Shown: positions 31,148 to 39,648 of the stretch, piece by piece
Numbering within the stretch: the stretch's first letter is position 1
Layout of the letters: each line of letters opens with the position of its first letter
Source of the DNA: Vibrio gigantis
GTDB taxonomy: Bacteria; Pseudomonadota; Gammaproteobacteria; Enterobacterales; Vibrionaceae
Direction: 5' to 3'
Assembly: GCF_024347515.1 (NCBI RefSeq)
Contig: NZ_AP025494.1
Span: 62,001-126,000 of the forward strand
Length of the DNA stretch: 64,000 nt
Translations under genes and position numbers: made by a program
The notes under the pieces: model-generated
The model's database searches: none
What the model saw: only the letters and a program-made list of their open reading frames with translations
Told to the model about the DNA's origin: nothing

Positions 31148-32272
31148 TTATTTTCGTCCTCTAAATGCGCGTTTCTGTGCCATTGCACCATCTTTTGCCA
31201 ATATTCCGCGACCGTACCTCATCACCATAGCCGGTGTGGACCAACGTCCGGCTTGCTGTACTTGCAAGATGGTGTATCCATCGGTCAATAAATCCTGACA
31301 CGCGCCAACTCTTGCACTGTGGCCAGTAAAAGTGGCAATACCAACCTTACCCAAATTAAGCGCTTCCCATGCTTTATTGAAGATCTGCTCGATAGTCCAT
31401 GACGTCATTTTCTTATGTTTTTTGCCGCTTTCAGGGTGGGCTGGGTCGATTAACTTTGGTCTATATGGCGTGTTGTGTCGGCTCACACCGACGAACAAGA
31501 AGGCTTGTTCATCAGTGTCATCAAGCCCTGCTAATTCTACGTATTCATGAATAATATCAACAGCTTCCGGACTAAAAACCACTGTATCTGGTTCGCCACT
31601 ATGATTAGATTTGGTGATAGGGATGGTCAGCAAAGCCGTTCCGTCACCTGGGTACTCTAAGTGACCAAAACGGATATTTGCGATTTCCGACGCACGAAGT
31701 AGGGTTTCATAAGCAACAGTCAGCAAAGCCAGATCACGACGATACCGTAGGCTAGGGGAATGACGCCACAATTCGGTTATCTTATCTAAGTGTTTCTCTC
31801 GAAACGCTGAAGCCTGTACAATTCGTTCACCCGCCTCAACTTTTCTCCGAAAGATACCGGCCATCTTGTCACGCACGATTTCATCAAGAAATGGATCCGG
31901 ACAACCCGAGATACGATGAATTTTTGAAATGGCCCAGGCATAAGATCGATTTGAGTTACGGTGTAAGTCGTCGACCTTATCTTCAAAGAATAATTCGATG
32001 GTTTCTGCGGCTGCTGGCAATGGGTGATGTTCATGCTCGTGACACCATTTCTCAAATCGTGACCAGTTGCTATAAAGCTGAGAAAGTGAGTTCTTAGCAT
32101 AACGCTCTTCACGTTTATTGAACTCTCGCAAAAGATGGTTAATAGCATCTTGAATTTTTTGGTACTGTTCGTTCGATGTACCGTGCTTTCGTGCGAGCAT
32201 GATCGCTTGGTGAACATGTTCTGGCCTTAAACGGGAAAAGTCCGTATGAAGTGAGATTTCAGTGCCGACCAT
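31148..32272 (-). CDS. Cre/XerD-like tyrosine recombinase
   Basis: This 374-residue site-specific recombinase has all key residues: R183 in TLLRASEIANIRF, H318 and R321 in GHSARVG, W344 in GRWSTPAMV and nucleophile Y353 in MRYGRG. An N-terminal SAM-like core-binding domain spans about residues 50-160. On large plasmids such enzymes resolve dimers at a site beside their gene. A 44 bp near-palindrome lies 57 bases upstream (32329-32372), where such a site or an operator would be expected. It is convergent with the integrase-like gene and divergent from kfrA. Confidence 0.85.
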   Translation of the reverse strand: MVGTEISLHTDFSRLRPEHVHQAIMLARKHGTSNEQYQKIQDAINHLLREFNKREERYAKNSLSQLYSNWSRFEKWCHEHEHHPLPAAAETIELFFEDKVDDLHRNSNRSYAWAISKIHRISGCPDPFLDEIVRDKMAGIFRRKVEAGERIVQASAFREKHLDKITELWRHSPSLRYRRDLALLTVAYETLLRASEIANIRFGHLEYPGDGTALLTIPITKSNHSGEPDTVVFSPEAVDIIHEYVELAGLDDTDEQAFLFVGVSRHNTPYRPKLIDPAHPESGKKHKKMTSWTIEQIFNKAWEALNLGKVGIATFTGHSARVGACQDLLTDGYTILQVQQAGRWSTPAMVMRYGRGILAKDGAMAQKRAFRGRK

Positions 32273-32328
32273 ATCATTTCCAACTTATGCTTTCGTAGTT
32301 CGTTACAGTCTAACCAATTCCCTGTATT

Positions 32329-32372
32329 TTTTCTAGATCACATATAATTGTAATTATCTGAGATCTAGAAAA
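32329..32372. promoter_or_regulatory. 44 bp near-perfect palindrome, candidate recombination site or operator
   Basis: The outer arms TTTTCTAGATC/GATCTAGAAAA and the inner arms ATAATT/AATTAT share exactly one centre (GT). Only two positions per arm in between do not match. It lies between the divergent recombinase and kfrA. It could be the recombinase's crossover site or a regulator's operator. Confidence 0.55.
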
Positions 32373-32540
32373 TTGAGATATTTGAGCTTTCAATCTTATG
32401 AACAATCACCGCTGCATAGTTATTAGTTAAAAGCATTACAGTGTCACTTAATCAGACAGAGTAGGGCAGTTGTAATGTCGTAGTTGGTGCGCAACCAGAT
32501 AAAATAAGATTCCTATCAGGTGCGATGTCTCACATAGCAC

Positions 32541-32595
32541 AATCGAACACCGAACAGGTGTTCGTTCGTTGTGGACGTTCGGTGTATGTTCGATT
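32541..32595. promoter_or_regulatory. Probable KfrA operator (nested inverted repeats)
   Basis: AATCGAACACCGAAC at 32541-32555 is repeated in inverse at 32577-32595 with a 4-base insertion. Inside it, GAACACC-gaaca-GGTGTTC is a perfect inverted repeat. KfrA-type proteins bind such repeats at their own promoter. The site argues that translation starts downstream, at 32636. Confidence 0.55.
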
Positions 32596-32635
32596 AAAAT
32601 GTATGAAATCCAAATCTGAACTTGAGTACCATCCA

Positions 32636-33736
32636 ATGAGCGACATCAGCACACAGAAAGACCTTACCGCAGAACAGTTACAACGACGCCAACGTGTTTT
32701 CGAGATTTGTGATTCGCTCTTCGTTAAAGGCGAAAAAACCAGTGTGCGAAATGTGCTATCGATGATGCCAGATGTAAAATCTACCAGCACAATCAATGTG
32801 GATGTCCGTGAATGGAATACTCAAGCTAAGAACAAACGAATGGACTTATTCCGCGAGCGTGGTTTTAGTGATGAGTTCGTTGAATTGTTCTCTACTGAAA
32901 TTACTCGGTTAAGTGCGGCCAAAGACGCAGAGCACAATGCCGAAGTACTCATGTATAAAGATGAAGCAGATCTGGCCAACGAACTCCTTTTGAAAACTGA
33001 GGGTGACCTTGAGTTAGCTGGTGTTCAGTTGCAAGAAGCGAACACTACCATTTCATTGAAAGACAAAGAAATAACTAAACTAAAAACCGAGCTTGAGCAA
33101 AGCCAGAAGAACTGTGAAGGTGTTGAAACACGCCTAAGTGATGAGATTGGTGTGTTACAGGACAATGCGAATAATCTAAAGGTCGAATTGGACAAGCATC
33201 AAAGTTTACTAGCCAAAGCCGAGGTGAAGCTAGAAAACCAAGTCACTGTGATTGAGAAGCTAGAAAATCAGCTTACAGATTGCCGCAAGCAAATTTCCGA
33301 ACTAAGTGACACTGTGACGAAAAAGTCGGGTGAGATCATCAGATTTGAAACACAGGCTCAAGGTGACGCTCAACTCCTGCAGGAATTACGCGAGAGTCGA
33401 AACAAATTCAGTACCGACCTATCAGAACTTGAAACCGAATACATCACATCGAAATCTGAGAATGCTCGCCTAAACAGTGAGTTGGAACAAGCCATGATTA
33501 GGTTCGGTAATGCATCCGAACGACTTACCTCTCTCTCAGACCAGTTGACTGAGCTACGAATGTCTAACAGTCAGAACCTAAGCACCATTGAAAGACAAGG
33601 TGCCTTCAACACTCGCCTAGAACAAGATATTAAGCGTCTTACTGAGCAAAACGAAACACAGGAAAAGGAACTATCGACTAAACAGGCGATCATCAAAGAA
33701 CTTGAGTCCAAAAACACTCAGTTAGACAATAAGTAA
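32636..33736 (+). CDS. kfrA: KfrA-like DNA-binding coiled-coil protein
   Basis: The start was set at ATG 32636 (MSDISTQKDLTAEQ), because the longer frame from 32525 runs through the inverted-repeat operator; the SD is weak at both. The N-terminal 100 residues (QRVFEICDSLFVKGEKTSVR, NVLSMMPDVKSTSTINVDVR) form the KfrA helical DNA-binding domain. From about residue 110 to the end the protein is an almost unbroken coiled coil rich in Glu, Leu, Lys and Gln. KfrA family members repress their own promoter and help plasmid segregation through long filamentous tails. The divergent gene is the Cre-like recombinase. Confidence 0.8.
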   Translation: MSDISTQKDLTAEQLQRRQRVFEICDSLFVKGEKTSVRNVLSMMPDVKSTSTINVDVREWNTQAKNKRMDLFRERGFSDEFVELFSTEITRLSAAKDAEHNAEVLMYKDEADLANELLLKTEGDLELAGVQLQEANTTISLKDKEITKLKTELEQSQKNCEGVETRLSDEIGVLQDNANNLKVELDKHQSLLAKAEVKLENQVTVIEKLENQLTDCRKQISELSDTVTKKSGEIIRFETQAQGDAQLLQELRESRNKFSTDLSELETEYITSKSENARLNSELEQAMIRFGNASERLTSLSDQLTELRMSNSQNLSTIERQGAFNTRLEQDIKRLTEQNETQEKELSTKQAIIKELESKNTQLDNK

Positions 33737-33812
33737 GCCCAAGTTATTAGACACTCAGTTTTCCATTAAATGGTGTACAACCTTATGTGTACTCATCTAA
33801 CTGGAGATAATT

Positions 33813-34157
33813 ATGAGAGCGACAACAAGCTTGTGTGATGTGTTCCAGGACACGAAATTTTCAGCGGTCAAAGATAAACTCAAGGATCTTGCGGAAATCA
33901 ATAAATTGTTTCATGAAGAGTTTCCACACTACGGCAATCAGCTGCGTGTGGCGAACATCAGTGGAGGTTGCATTGCCATTGAAACGCCAAATAGCATGCT
34001 ACTCACGAGATTGAAATTTGACAGAATACAAATTCTAAAATGGGCTGAGTCCGTTGATTTGTCTGCCAATGATCTGAAACTAACCGTCAATCCGGCTTTG
34101 TATAAGCAGTTAGGATCAGATGTTTATGGTCAAGGATCGCCTAAGCATCAAAAATAG
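33813..34157 (+). CDS. DciA (DUF721)-like protein
   Basis: The ATG at 33813 follows AACTGGAGATAATT. The 114-residue protein has a core, LRVANISGGCIAIETPNSML, then LTRLKFDRIQIL. It matches the KH-like fold of DUF721, where a beta strand, a GxL-type turn and an A/S..TRL.....L helix are conserved. DciA is the loader of the replicative helicase DnaB in most bacteria, so a plasmid copy could recruit the host helicase to the plasmid. It follows kfrA by 76 bases and precedes a terminator. The assignment is pattern-based. Confidence 0.5.
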   Translation: MRATTSLCDVFQDTKFSAVKDKLKDLAEINKLFHEEFPHYGNQLRVANISGGCIAIETPNSMLLTRLKFDRIQILKWAESVDLSANDLKLTVNPALYKQLGSDVYGQGSPKHQK

Positions 34158-34576
34158 AGCGTTTAATTGACAACACAATAGCTCGCCCAACCTAAGATGG
34201 GTTTGTGGCAATATAATGCGCCATGACAACGTATTGACGAATCCATATGAAAATATGGCAGAGTGAAAGTCGCTTAACCGCGACTTTTTCATTTCTACAG
34301 TAAGTTGCTCTACTCTATTGAGTCGTTTATAAGACTCTATACATCCGATGCTTGAACCCTGCAGACTTTAAACCATTCACTCAAATCAACTTTGTGTATT
34401 TATCCACCAGCCACTAACAAATTTTGTGGATATCTCACTACCCTATTGAGCTCAGAGGTTTAAAACCGATATTTATACAATCAATGCATGAAATTGAGCC
34501 CTCTATTTGCACACTTGTCATTAAGATTGCTGTTCAATTGAACGGACTGTAATGGATTTAGCAAAGAGATGTGACT
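34158..34576. other. Intergenic region with a terminator
   Basis: Apart from the terminator at 34266-34290, this 419-base AT-rich stretch shows no coding signal. It must contain the promoter of the EAL gene. The segment from 34300 has no repeat that I could see. Confidence 0.5.
34266..34290 (+). terminator. Intrinsic terminator after the DciA-like gene
   Basis: AAAGTCGC-ttaacc-GCGACTTT followed by TTCATTT. It lies about 110 bases downstream of the stop at 34157. Confidence 0.75.
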
Positions 34577-35602
34577 ATGACGGACGCAATACAAAATGAA
34601 TATCAGAAAGAGAGAAACGTGCTCGCCATATCTCTGTTTGTACCTTTGGTGGCCGCAGCTTGCCTTGCAGGAATATTGATTGGTAAGGGTAAAGTTGAGC
34701 TATCAATCTTTCACGAAGTCAGTGTGATTTTGGCTTGCAGCGGATTTATCATTGGTATCATTTTTGGCAATCGACTTGTGTTGACACAAATGGAAAAAGT
34801 CATCGCGATCCGAGAACGCAGTCAACGCGCCGTTAGGATACGAGAAGCACTGTTAAACGGCGAGATCAAACCCTATCTCCAAAGTAGGGTATCTGAAAAA
34901 AGCGGTAAAATTAATGGCTGTGAAGCTTTGGCCAGGTGGGAATCTCAACATGGCGTGATACCACCTGCAGAGTTCATCCCTTTCTCGATAGAAGAGGGTT
35001 TGATTTCAAGCATAGACACCGAAATTGCAGTCCAAGCCATACACCAATTGGAAGTGTGGGTGCATGAGCATACTATTGAAGACAACTTTACGCTTTCGTT
35101 TAATGTTGCCGCCGACACCCTACAGTGTCCAGATTCAATAGAGAAGATAGCAAATGCTTTAAGCAGTGTAGTGAGTCATAAAGTTACGGTTGAAATAGAG
35201 ATTACTGAACAAAGCAAGGTAGACACTAACCAATTGATGCTCAGACACATTGAGGTTCTGAAACAATCAGGAGCAGCTTTGGCGCTTGACGATTTCACAG
35301 CAGGTCACAATAGCATGACTATGTTGACGTCCATAAAATTTGATTCCATCAAATTCGATAGAAGCCTCATCACCTTTAAGTCCCATGATGTCCGTTCACA
35401 AGAGGTAAGCATCAAAGTGTTGGAAAGTTTTGTGGGCTTATCTAAACAGTTGGGGTTGAACACCACTCTAGAAGGGATAGAAACTGAGGAAGCACGTCAC
35501 TTGTACTCCTCGTCAGGTATAGAGAGTTTTCAGGGCTTTTTGTTTTCAAAGCCCTTGTCTTCCAATAACTTCAAGCAACATTATATTAATTTCAACCATT
35601 GA
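34577..35602 (+). CDS. Membrane-anchored EAL-domain c-di-GMP phosphodiesterase
   Basis: ATG 34577 (GTG 34571 is possible) follows AAGAGATGTGACT. Two hydrophobic helices at about residues 18-70 anchor the protein. The EAL domain spans about 90-340 and keeps the catalytic set: GCEALARW (EAL Glu), FNVAADTL (Asn), EIEITEQ (Glu), LALDDFTAGHNS (Asp pair), SIKFDRSL (Lys), EGIETEE (Glu) and QGFLFSKPL (Gln). It should therefore hydrolyse c-di-GMP to pGpG, which favours motility over biofilm. No GGDEF or sensor domain is present. On a plasmid it could tune surface behaviour for mating. Downstream small genes are in the same direction. Confidence 0.85.
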   Translation: MTDAIQNEYQKERNVLAISLFVPLVAAACLAGILIGKGKVELSIFHEVSVILACSGFIIGIIFGNRLVLTQMEKVIAIRERSQRAVRIREALLNGEIKPYLQSRVSEKSGKINGCEALARWESQHGVIPPAEFIPFSIEEGLISSIDTEIAVQAIHQLEVWVHEHTIEDNFTLSFNVAADTLQCPDSIEKIANALSSVVSHKVTVEIEITEQSKVDTNQLMLRHIEVLKQSGAALALDDFTAGHNSMTMLTSIKFDSIKFDRSLITFKSHDVRSQEVSIKVLESFVGLSKQLGLNTTLEGIETEEARHLYSSSGIESFQGFLFSKPLSSNNFKQHYINFNH

Positions 35603-35608
35603 CACACG

Positions 35609-35752
35609 ATGCCTAATGGAAGTTCCAAAGGTGGATTGTTCAATGTCAGTGGTCGTTTTGTATTGGCTTATGGTGACGCAAGATTAACGCTATCCGCTAA
35701 TGAAGTAGAGCAAATGACTACCTTGATTACCAACGCGTCTTGGTACAGCTAA
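35609..35752 (+). CDS. Small protein, 47 aa
   Basis: A short frame from ATG 35609, 6 bases after the EAL gene, encodes MPNGSSKGGLFNVSGRFVLA, then YGDARLTLSANEVEQMTTLI. It has a protein-like pattern of strands and a helix, and it is followed closely by 35765. There is no strong SD, so coupling to the EAL gene is likely if it is real. Confidence 0.45.
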   Translation: MPNGSSKGGLFNVSGRFVLAYGDARLTLSANEVEQMTTLITNASWYS

Positions 35753-35764
35753 CGTAGAGGGAAA

Positions 35765-35980
35765 ATGATGATAAAGCGTATTGAATTTAATGTTCTAGGA
35801 TGTGGTATGAACACGAGAACGACAGCTAACGAACTTCTTATTGATGTCGCACATGAGCGATTAAATAACTGGTTAGTTGAACACGCAGTTTCAATTGTCA
35901 ATATTGAATCTATTTATGAGACTAAAATTAACACTGGCGACAGTAGATTTACTTGCCTACGACTTTGGTACACTGACTAA
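35765..35980 (+). CDS. Small hypothetical protein, 71 aa
   Basis: The ATG at 35765 follows ACGTAGAGGGAAA, a good SD. The product (KRIEFNVLGCGMNTRTTANE, LLIDVAHERLNNWLVEHAVS) is a small alpha/beta protein with no recognised family. It is the last of the EAL cluster and converges with the next gene. Confidence 0.5.
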   Translation: MMIKRIEFNVLGCGMNTRTTANELLIDVAHERLNNWLVEHAVSIVNIESIYETKINTGDSRFTCLRLWYTD

Positions 35981-36053
35981 ACTGCAACCACCACTAAGGC
36001 AAGAAAAGCAAAAAGTAACTGATGACCGAGCTGGTGGGTGCTTTTACCAACGT

Positions 36054-36326
36054 TTAGTTAACCGGCTCACTATCATGAAGATCTGCCTTCACCGCCCCAT
36101 CGACCAAGAGTACAGACACCGAATAAATAGACTGTTCAATGTTGCCATCTTCATTCATCCGTTCATAACCACCGATAGTCTTGTCCCCGTGCTGTTCTAC
36201 CAATTGGCTCAGGGATTGTTGGTTCAAACTGCCCTCGCCTTCTTGCACTGATTCAGACGCGACAACTGACACAGAGACAGTGAAAGACATTGAGGCTACC
36301 AAAAAAAAAGCAAATTTCGAATTCAT
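36054..36326 (-). CDS. Small secreted protein, 90 aa
   Basis: The N-terminal signal peptide (FAFFLVASMSFTVSVSVVA) is followed by an acidic mature part of about 66 residues (SESVQEGEGSLNQQSLSQLV). There are no Cys and no lipobox. It is probably periplasmic or released. The SD is AGATTAAATGT, weak. Confidence 0.5.
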   Translation of the reverse strand: MNSKFAFFLVASMSFTVSVSVVASESVQEGEGSLNQQSLSQLVEQHGDKTIGGYERMNEDGNIEQSIYSVSVLLVDGAVKADLHDSEPVN

Positions 36327-36382
36327 ACATTTAATCTCTAATGGTCAAACATACTTGCTATATACAACAATTTACGAACAGT

Positions 36383-36787
36383 TTAGTTCTTGCTATAGCA
36401 ATTAGACACATGGCCAGTATGAAATATCTGAATTAAAGCGTTATCGCTCTTGGCTGTCCATATTGTATACCCAAATGAACTGGGCCTAGCTTCTAAAGAC
36501 CAATCGCTTTGGATCTCATATACGAACCTTGGTGTTTTTATGAAGGTGAGTAGCGAATGGCGATAGTAAGTTTCAACCGTGTCCTCTTTGATTTCTACAA
36601 ATTCAGTCCAAGACAGGCAGACGGCAAGTAGGCAAAGAGATATCACTTCTTGCACCGGTGGGTGGTAACTATGGGATGAGCTGACCAGTGAGGTGTAAAA
36701 CATAAACCCAATAAGGACAATGACCCAGCCTCTTACGAAATTTAAAACAGGCACCGTCGCTTGATATTTTGCATTAAAAATAGTCAT
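36383..36787 (-). CDS. Small membrane protein, 134 aa
   Basis: It overlaps the upstream primase-like gene by 4 bases, so the two are coupled. Two hydrophobic segments are visible (FVRGWVIVLIGFMFYTSLVS and VISLCLLAVCLSWTEFVEIK), followed by a soluble C-terminal part with strands (TPRFVYEIQSDWSLEARPSS). It resembles small two-TM proteins of unknown function. No family is recognised. Confidence 0.5.
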   Translation of the reverse strand: MTIFNAKYQATVPVLNFVRGWVIVLIGFMFYTSLVSSSHSYHPPVQEVISLCLLAVCLSWTEFVEIKEDTVETYYRHSLLTFIKTPRFVYEIQSDWSLEARPSSFGYTIWTAKSDNALIQIFHTGHVSNCYSKN

Positions 36788-37722
36788 TGAATTAACTCCG
36801 CAATACGTTGATAAGAACCTGGAACCTTACGACTAAACCAATCGTAACGATGTACTTTTTGATCTCGGCTAAATACGTAATCTTGGCTTTTGGTTTTGGT
36901 CCACACTGCAACCACCGATTTCGATTTGAATTCATCACTCAGAAACTCAATCGCTCTCGGGGTCATAAAATTTGGATTGATAAAATATGCAGATAGGCCC
37001 TTAGACCAACACATATCTATAAACAGTGGATCATCTGAGACAAACACTCGCTTAGTTTTGTTAGTGCCTTTTGTGTAAGACCGGATGAATGGTGATCTCG
37101 CGGAGCTGTATCCATTGAGTTTAATGAACACTAAGCGACCTTTGTTAACGAACAATAAGATGGGTTCGCCTTGAAACTCAGTGATGGCATCAATAACGGC
37201 ATTGGGAACCCAACCGTTAACAGCGTTCACATATTCGATAAATTGTTCAGCGTCTGGAATACAGGATAGATGGTCAGGCACATTGCGTTCATCCACTGAA
37301 AGCCCCCACTCTTCCACTTCTTTTGGCAAGACTCTCATTCTCGCGATGTCCATAACGATATCCGTGAATTTGATATCTTCAGGTGTGAGTTCACGGTAAA
37401 TGTCAGCAGGTATATTCAAACCGGCTAGGCGACATAATTCTATAATGGCGCGATGTGGTGTTACTGAGTGGTCGTTTGAATAGGCGTCGATAATCGAAGT
37501 AGGTCCACAAGACTCACAGTTGAAACTGCCAGTGCCTAAAAAGTGGGTCCCCTTGTTTCCACAGGAAGGGCATAACAACTCGACCATTTCACCAGCACCT
37601 AATCTGGGGACCAGGTGACCAAACGCTTGATCGATTGTTTCTTTGGTCATCTTTGGAAATAGATGCTCTTTCAAATATCCATTGACTAGATCGGAATCCA
37701 TACGCATCTCCGTTTCATTCAT
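36784..37722 (-). CDS. Zinc-finger primase-like protein
   Basis: This 312-residue protein has a CxxC-CxxC zinc ribbon (ELLCPSCGNKGTHFLGTGSF, then NCESCGP), like the N-terminal zinc-binding domain of DnaG-type and phage primases. The later region has strands (IDMCWSKGLSAYFINPNFMT, SKSVVAVWTKTKSQDYVF) that could be a degenerate Toprim-like fold, but the acidic metal residues are not evident. It may be a primase fragment or an accessory DNA-binding protein. Starts at 37722 or, with GGAG, at 37701 are both possible. It is leftward, ahead of the small membrane gene. Confidence 0.5.
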   Translation of the reverse strand: MNETEMRMDSDLVNGYLKEHLFPKMTKETIDQAFGHLVPRLGAGEMVELLCPSCGNKGTHFLGTGSFNCESCGPTSIIDAYSNDHSVTPHRAIIELCRLAGLNIPADIYRELTPEDIKFTDIVMDIARMRVLPKEVEEWGLSVDERNVPDHLSCIPDAEQFIEYVNAVNGWVPNAVIDAITEFQGEPILLFVNKGRLVFIKLNGYSSARSPFIRSYTKGTNKTKRVFVSDDPLFIDMCWSKGLSAYFINPNFMTPRAIEFLSDEFKSKSVVAVWTKTKSQDYVFSRDQKVHRYDWFSRKVPGSYQRIAELIQ

Positions 37723-37999
37723 TTACACCGAAGGTATAAAGGAAGAATGGAGCAATACCGCGTTAAATTGGTTAATTAATGAAAGAGATTTGAGTGTTTA
37801 GGAGGTGTGTAAGATTAGTATAGCTGTAGAGAAGGGATGATATGTCGTAGTGGGCGGTAAAGAATCGATTCCTTACCTTTCAAAAGTTAACTTTGACATT
37901 CGATTTCAATGTCTCTGCATGTTCAAGTCTAACACCACTTGTCAAATGGGTGTGAACGATACCTTTGGGTTGATCGTGTTCTGGACATGCAGCAAGATA

Positions 38000-38212
38000 T
38001 TAGTCATCACCTTCAAATGCTTTATCGCGCTCCATTTCATTTGAAAGCCAATGAACATATGGAAGACCTCCAAACAGTTTGTCTTCTTCTCTTTCAGGGG
38101 ATGAATGACGATGAGATACGCCTCGTCTCCTTACTCCAGAATTTTTGCGTCGGTTGTTCTGCATTCTATTGCAAAAATCATCGTGACTTTGTTGCTCAGT
38201 TCTACGTGACAT
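38000..38212 (-). CDS. Small basic hypothetical protein, 70 aa
   Basis: On the minus strand ATG 38212 has AACAGGAGATTACATT upstream, a strong SD. The product is rich in Arg, Asn and Ser (NRMQNNRRKNSGVRRRGVSH) with an acidic tail. It may bind nucleic acid. The overlapping frame on the plus strand is less likely because it lacks an SD. Confidence 0.5.
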   Translation of the reverse strand: MSRRTEQQSHDDFCNRMQNNRRKNSGVRRRGVSHRHSSPEREEDKLFGGLPYVHWLSNEMERDKAFEGDD

Positions 38213-38301
38213 AATGTAATCTCCTGTTGTTGCATATTTTAGTTATACAACAAAAAAGCTAGGAATGAATATGTTGCGTACCAAAAGTGGGGGGAATGTA
38301 T

Positions 38302-39645
38302 TTAGAAGTGTTGTATTGCTCGGTCTGGACAGACGCCGGTATCCGCATTACAACCGATGATCACATTCTCACGGTATCGCGTTGAATCGTTGCCAAAGGC
38401 TGGCAACATTGCGCCCTGTGACAACCTACGAGGCTTTTTCTGGTGGGTAACATCAAGTAAGCCTTTGCTATCCATATACGCTTGCCATTGCTTAGGCGAC
38501 ATCTGAGCGTATTGTTCCGGTTCTATGCCAATAGTGAGACGACTGGCCGCTGACCTACTACCCGACATCGCAAAGTGTTCTATTTCTTTATCCGCCAATT
38601 CAACTGAATATTGGTATTCGAATTTATCCCAAATACAGTAAGAGTAACTATCCACTTTTGTTTCTTTTGGTACAGGTTCACCCTTGAAGCTACCAACTCG
38701 TACAAATCTACTTTGTGAATAAAGCGGAAGCGTAAGTTTCGTGTCACTTTCATATAAAGCCTGTAGAACCGGTGAATGAGATTCAAAGGAGTTCGGTTCA
38801 ATACAAAGCTGTCGCACTTTTAGCTGGTGGCCATCATCAAAGTGATTTCCTAGACTGATGCGAGAAGAAACATTTCCTTGATGCACCACTCGATGGTACA
38901 TGTCCATTGCATAACCGTTACTATCTATAATTGCCGCTAAACGAGAATCAAAGTCATGATTGCCATATGAGCTACCTCGTGAACGTAATGTAACCTTCAC
39001 TCTGTTACTAGAAATGCGCTCGATACCTTCAACTTGAGTAAAGATAATGAAATCCGAATAATGCCGTGCAATTTCAGTCACAATTCGCATTGACTTAATA
39101 TCACGTTCCACCAACTGGCTCTCATGAAGCTGCACCTTTAGCGAATTAACCAAATCAGACTGTTCACCGTGTTTACTCAAACTCTCGATCTGAGAAGACA
39201 ACATCGTAATTCGCTTTCGAAGAGGATGACCAGGCTCCCTATGATATTGCTCCAGACTTCTTCTTAAAACTTCATCATTCTTTATCATTTCAAGCTGAGA
39301 CTGGAACTCTCCTCTGTCTATATGCACATTGACTGTCAGTGATACACATTTAAAATCAGCGCCAGTGCAGTTATTCACTGATTGACTAACAACATCCACA
39401 TCGGCTACTAGAGGTAGTAGAACCTTCAATGTCTCTAGATAAGCGCCGTTATAACTTTGACTCGTCTTTACATAACCACGTAAATCCGCTTTAGAGACAG
39501 CTAAAAACGCGGCTTCATCTTTCAATTGCTGAAAGAGAGCCTGCGTTACTTGCTCGCTCGGAACTACGCGCTCTACAGTTGCGTCGAATGGCTTTGCAGT
39601 CACTAGGCTAGACATTAGAAACAACAAAATAAACATACGTCCCAT
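38302..39645 (-). CDS. Secreted protein of unknown function, 447 aa
   Basis: The signal peptide (MFILLFLMSSLVTA) is followed by a long mature protein. The N-terminal third is helical and resembles the start of the adjacent 39649-41070 product (repeated Ala/Leu/Val helices, then a Cys-containing strand: VDVVSQSVNNCTGADFKCVS, LTVNVHIDRG). A coiled region at about 130-180 is followed by a beta-rich part (EGIERISSNRVKVTLRSRGS). A GCNADTGVCPD segment lies near the end. It starts 4 bases after the other gene, so the two form an operon. Both may be periplasmic or outer-membrane parts of an assembly. Function unknown. Confidence 0.5.
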   Translation of the reverse strand: MGRMFILLFLMSSLVTAKPFDATVERVVPSEQVTQALFQQLKDEAAFLAVSKADLRGYVKTSQSYNGAYLETLKVLLPLVADVDVVSQSVNNCTGADFKCVSLTVNVHIDRGEFQSQLEMIKNDEVLRRSLEQYHREPGHPLRKRITMLSSQIESLSKHGEQSDLVNSLKVQLHESQLVERDIKSMRIVTEIARHYSDFIIFTQVEGIERISSNRVKVTLRSRGSSYGNHDFDSRLAAIIDSNGYAMDMYHRVVHQGNVSSRISLGNHFDDGHQLKVRQLCIEPNSFESHSPVLQALYESDTKLTLPLYSQSRFVRVGSFKGEPVPKETKVDSYSYCIWDKFEYQYSVELADKEIEHFAMSGSRSAASRLTIGIEPEQYAQMSPKQWQAYMDSKGLLDVTHQKKPRRLSQGAMLPAFGNDSTRYRENVIIGCNADTGVCPDRAIQHF

Positions 39646-39648
39646 ACA

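Noticed and set aside
37939..38214. Plus-strand 91-codon frame
   Set aside because: The minus-strand frame here has a strong SD (AGGAGATTACATT) and fits the direction of its neighbours. The plus frame has neither.
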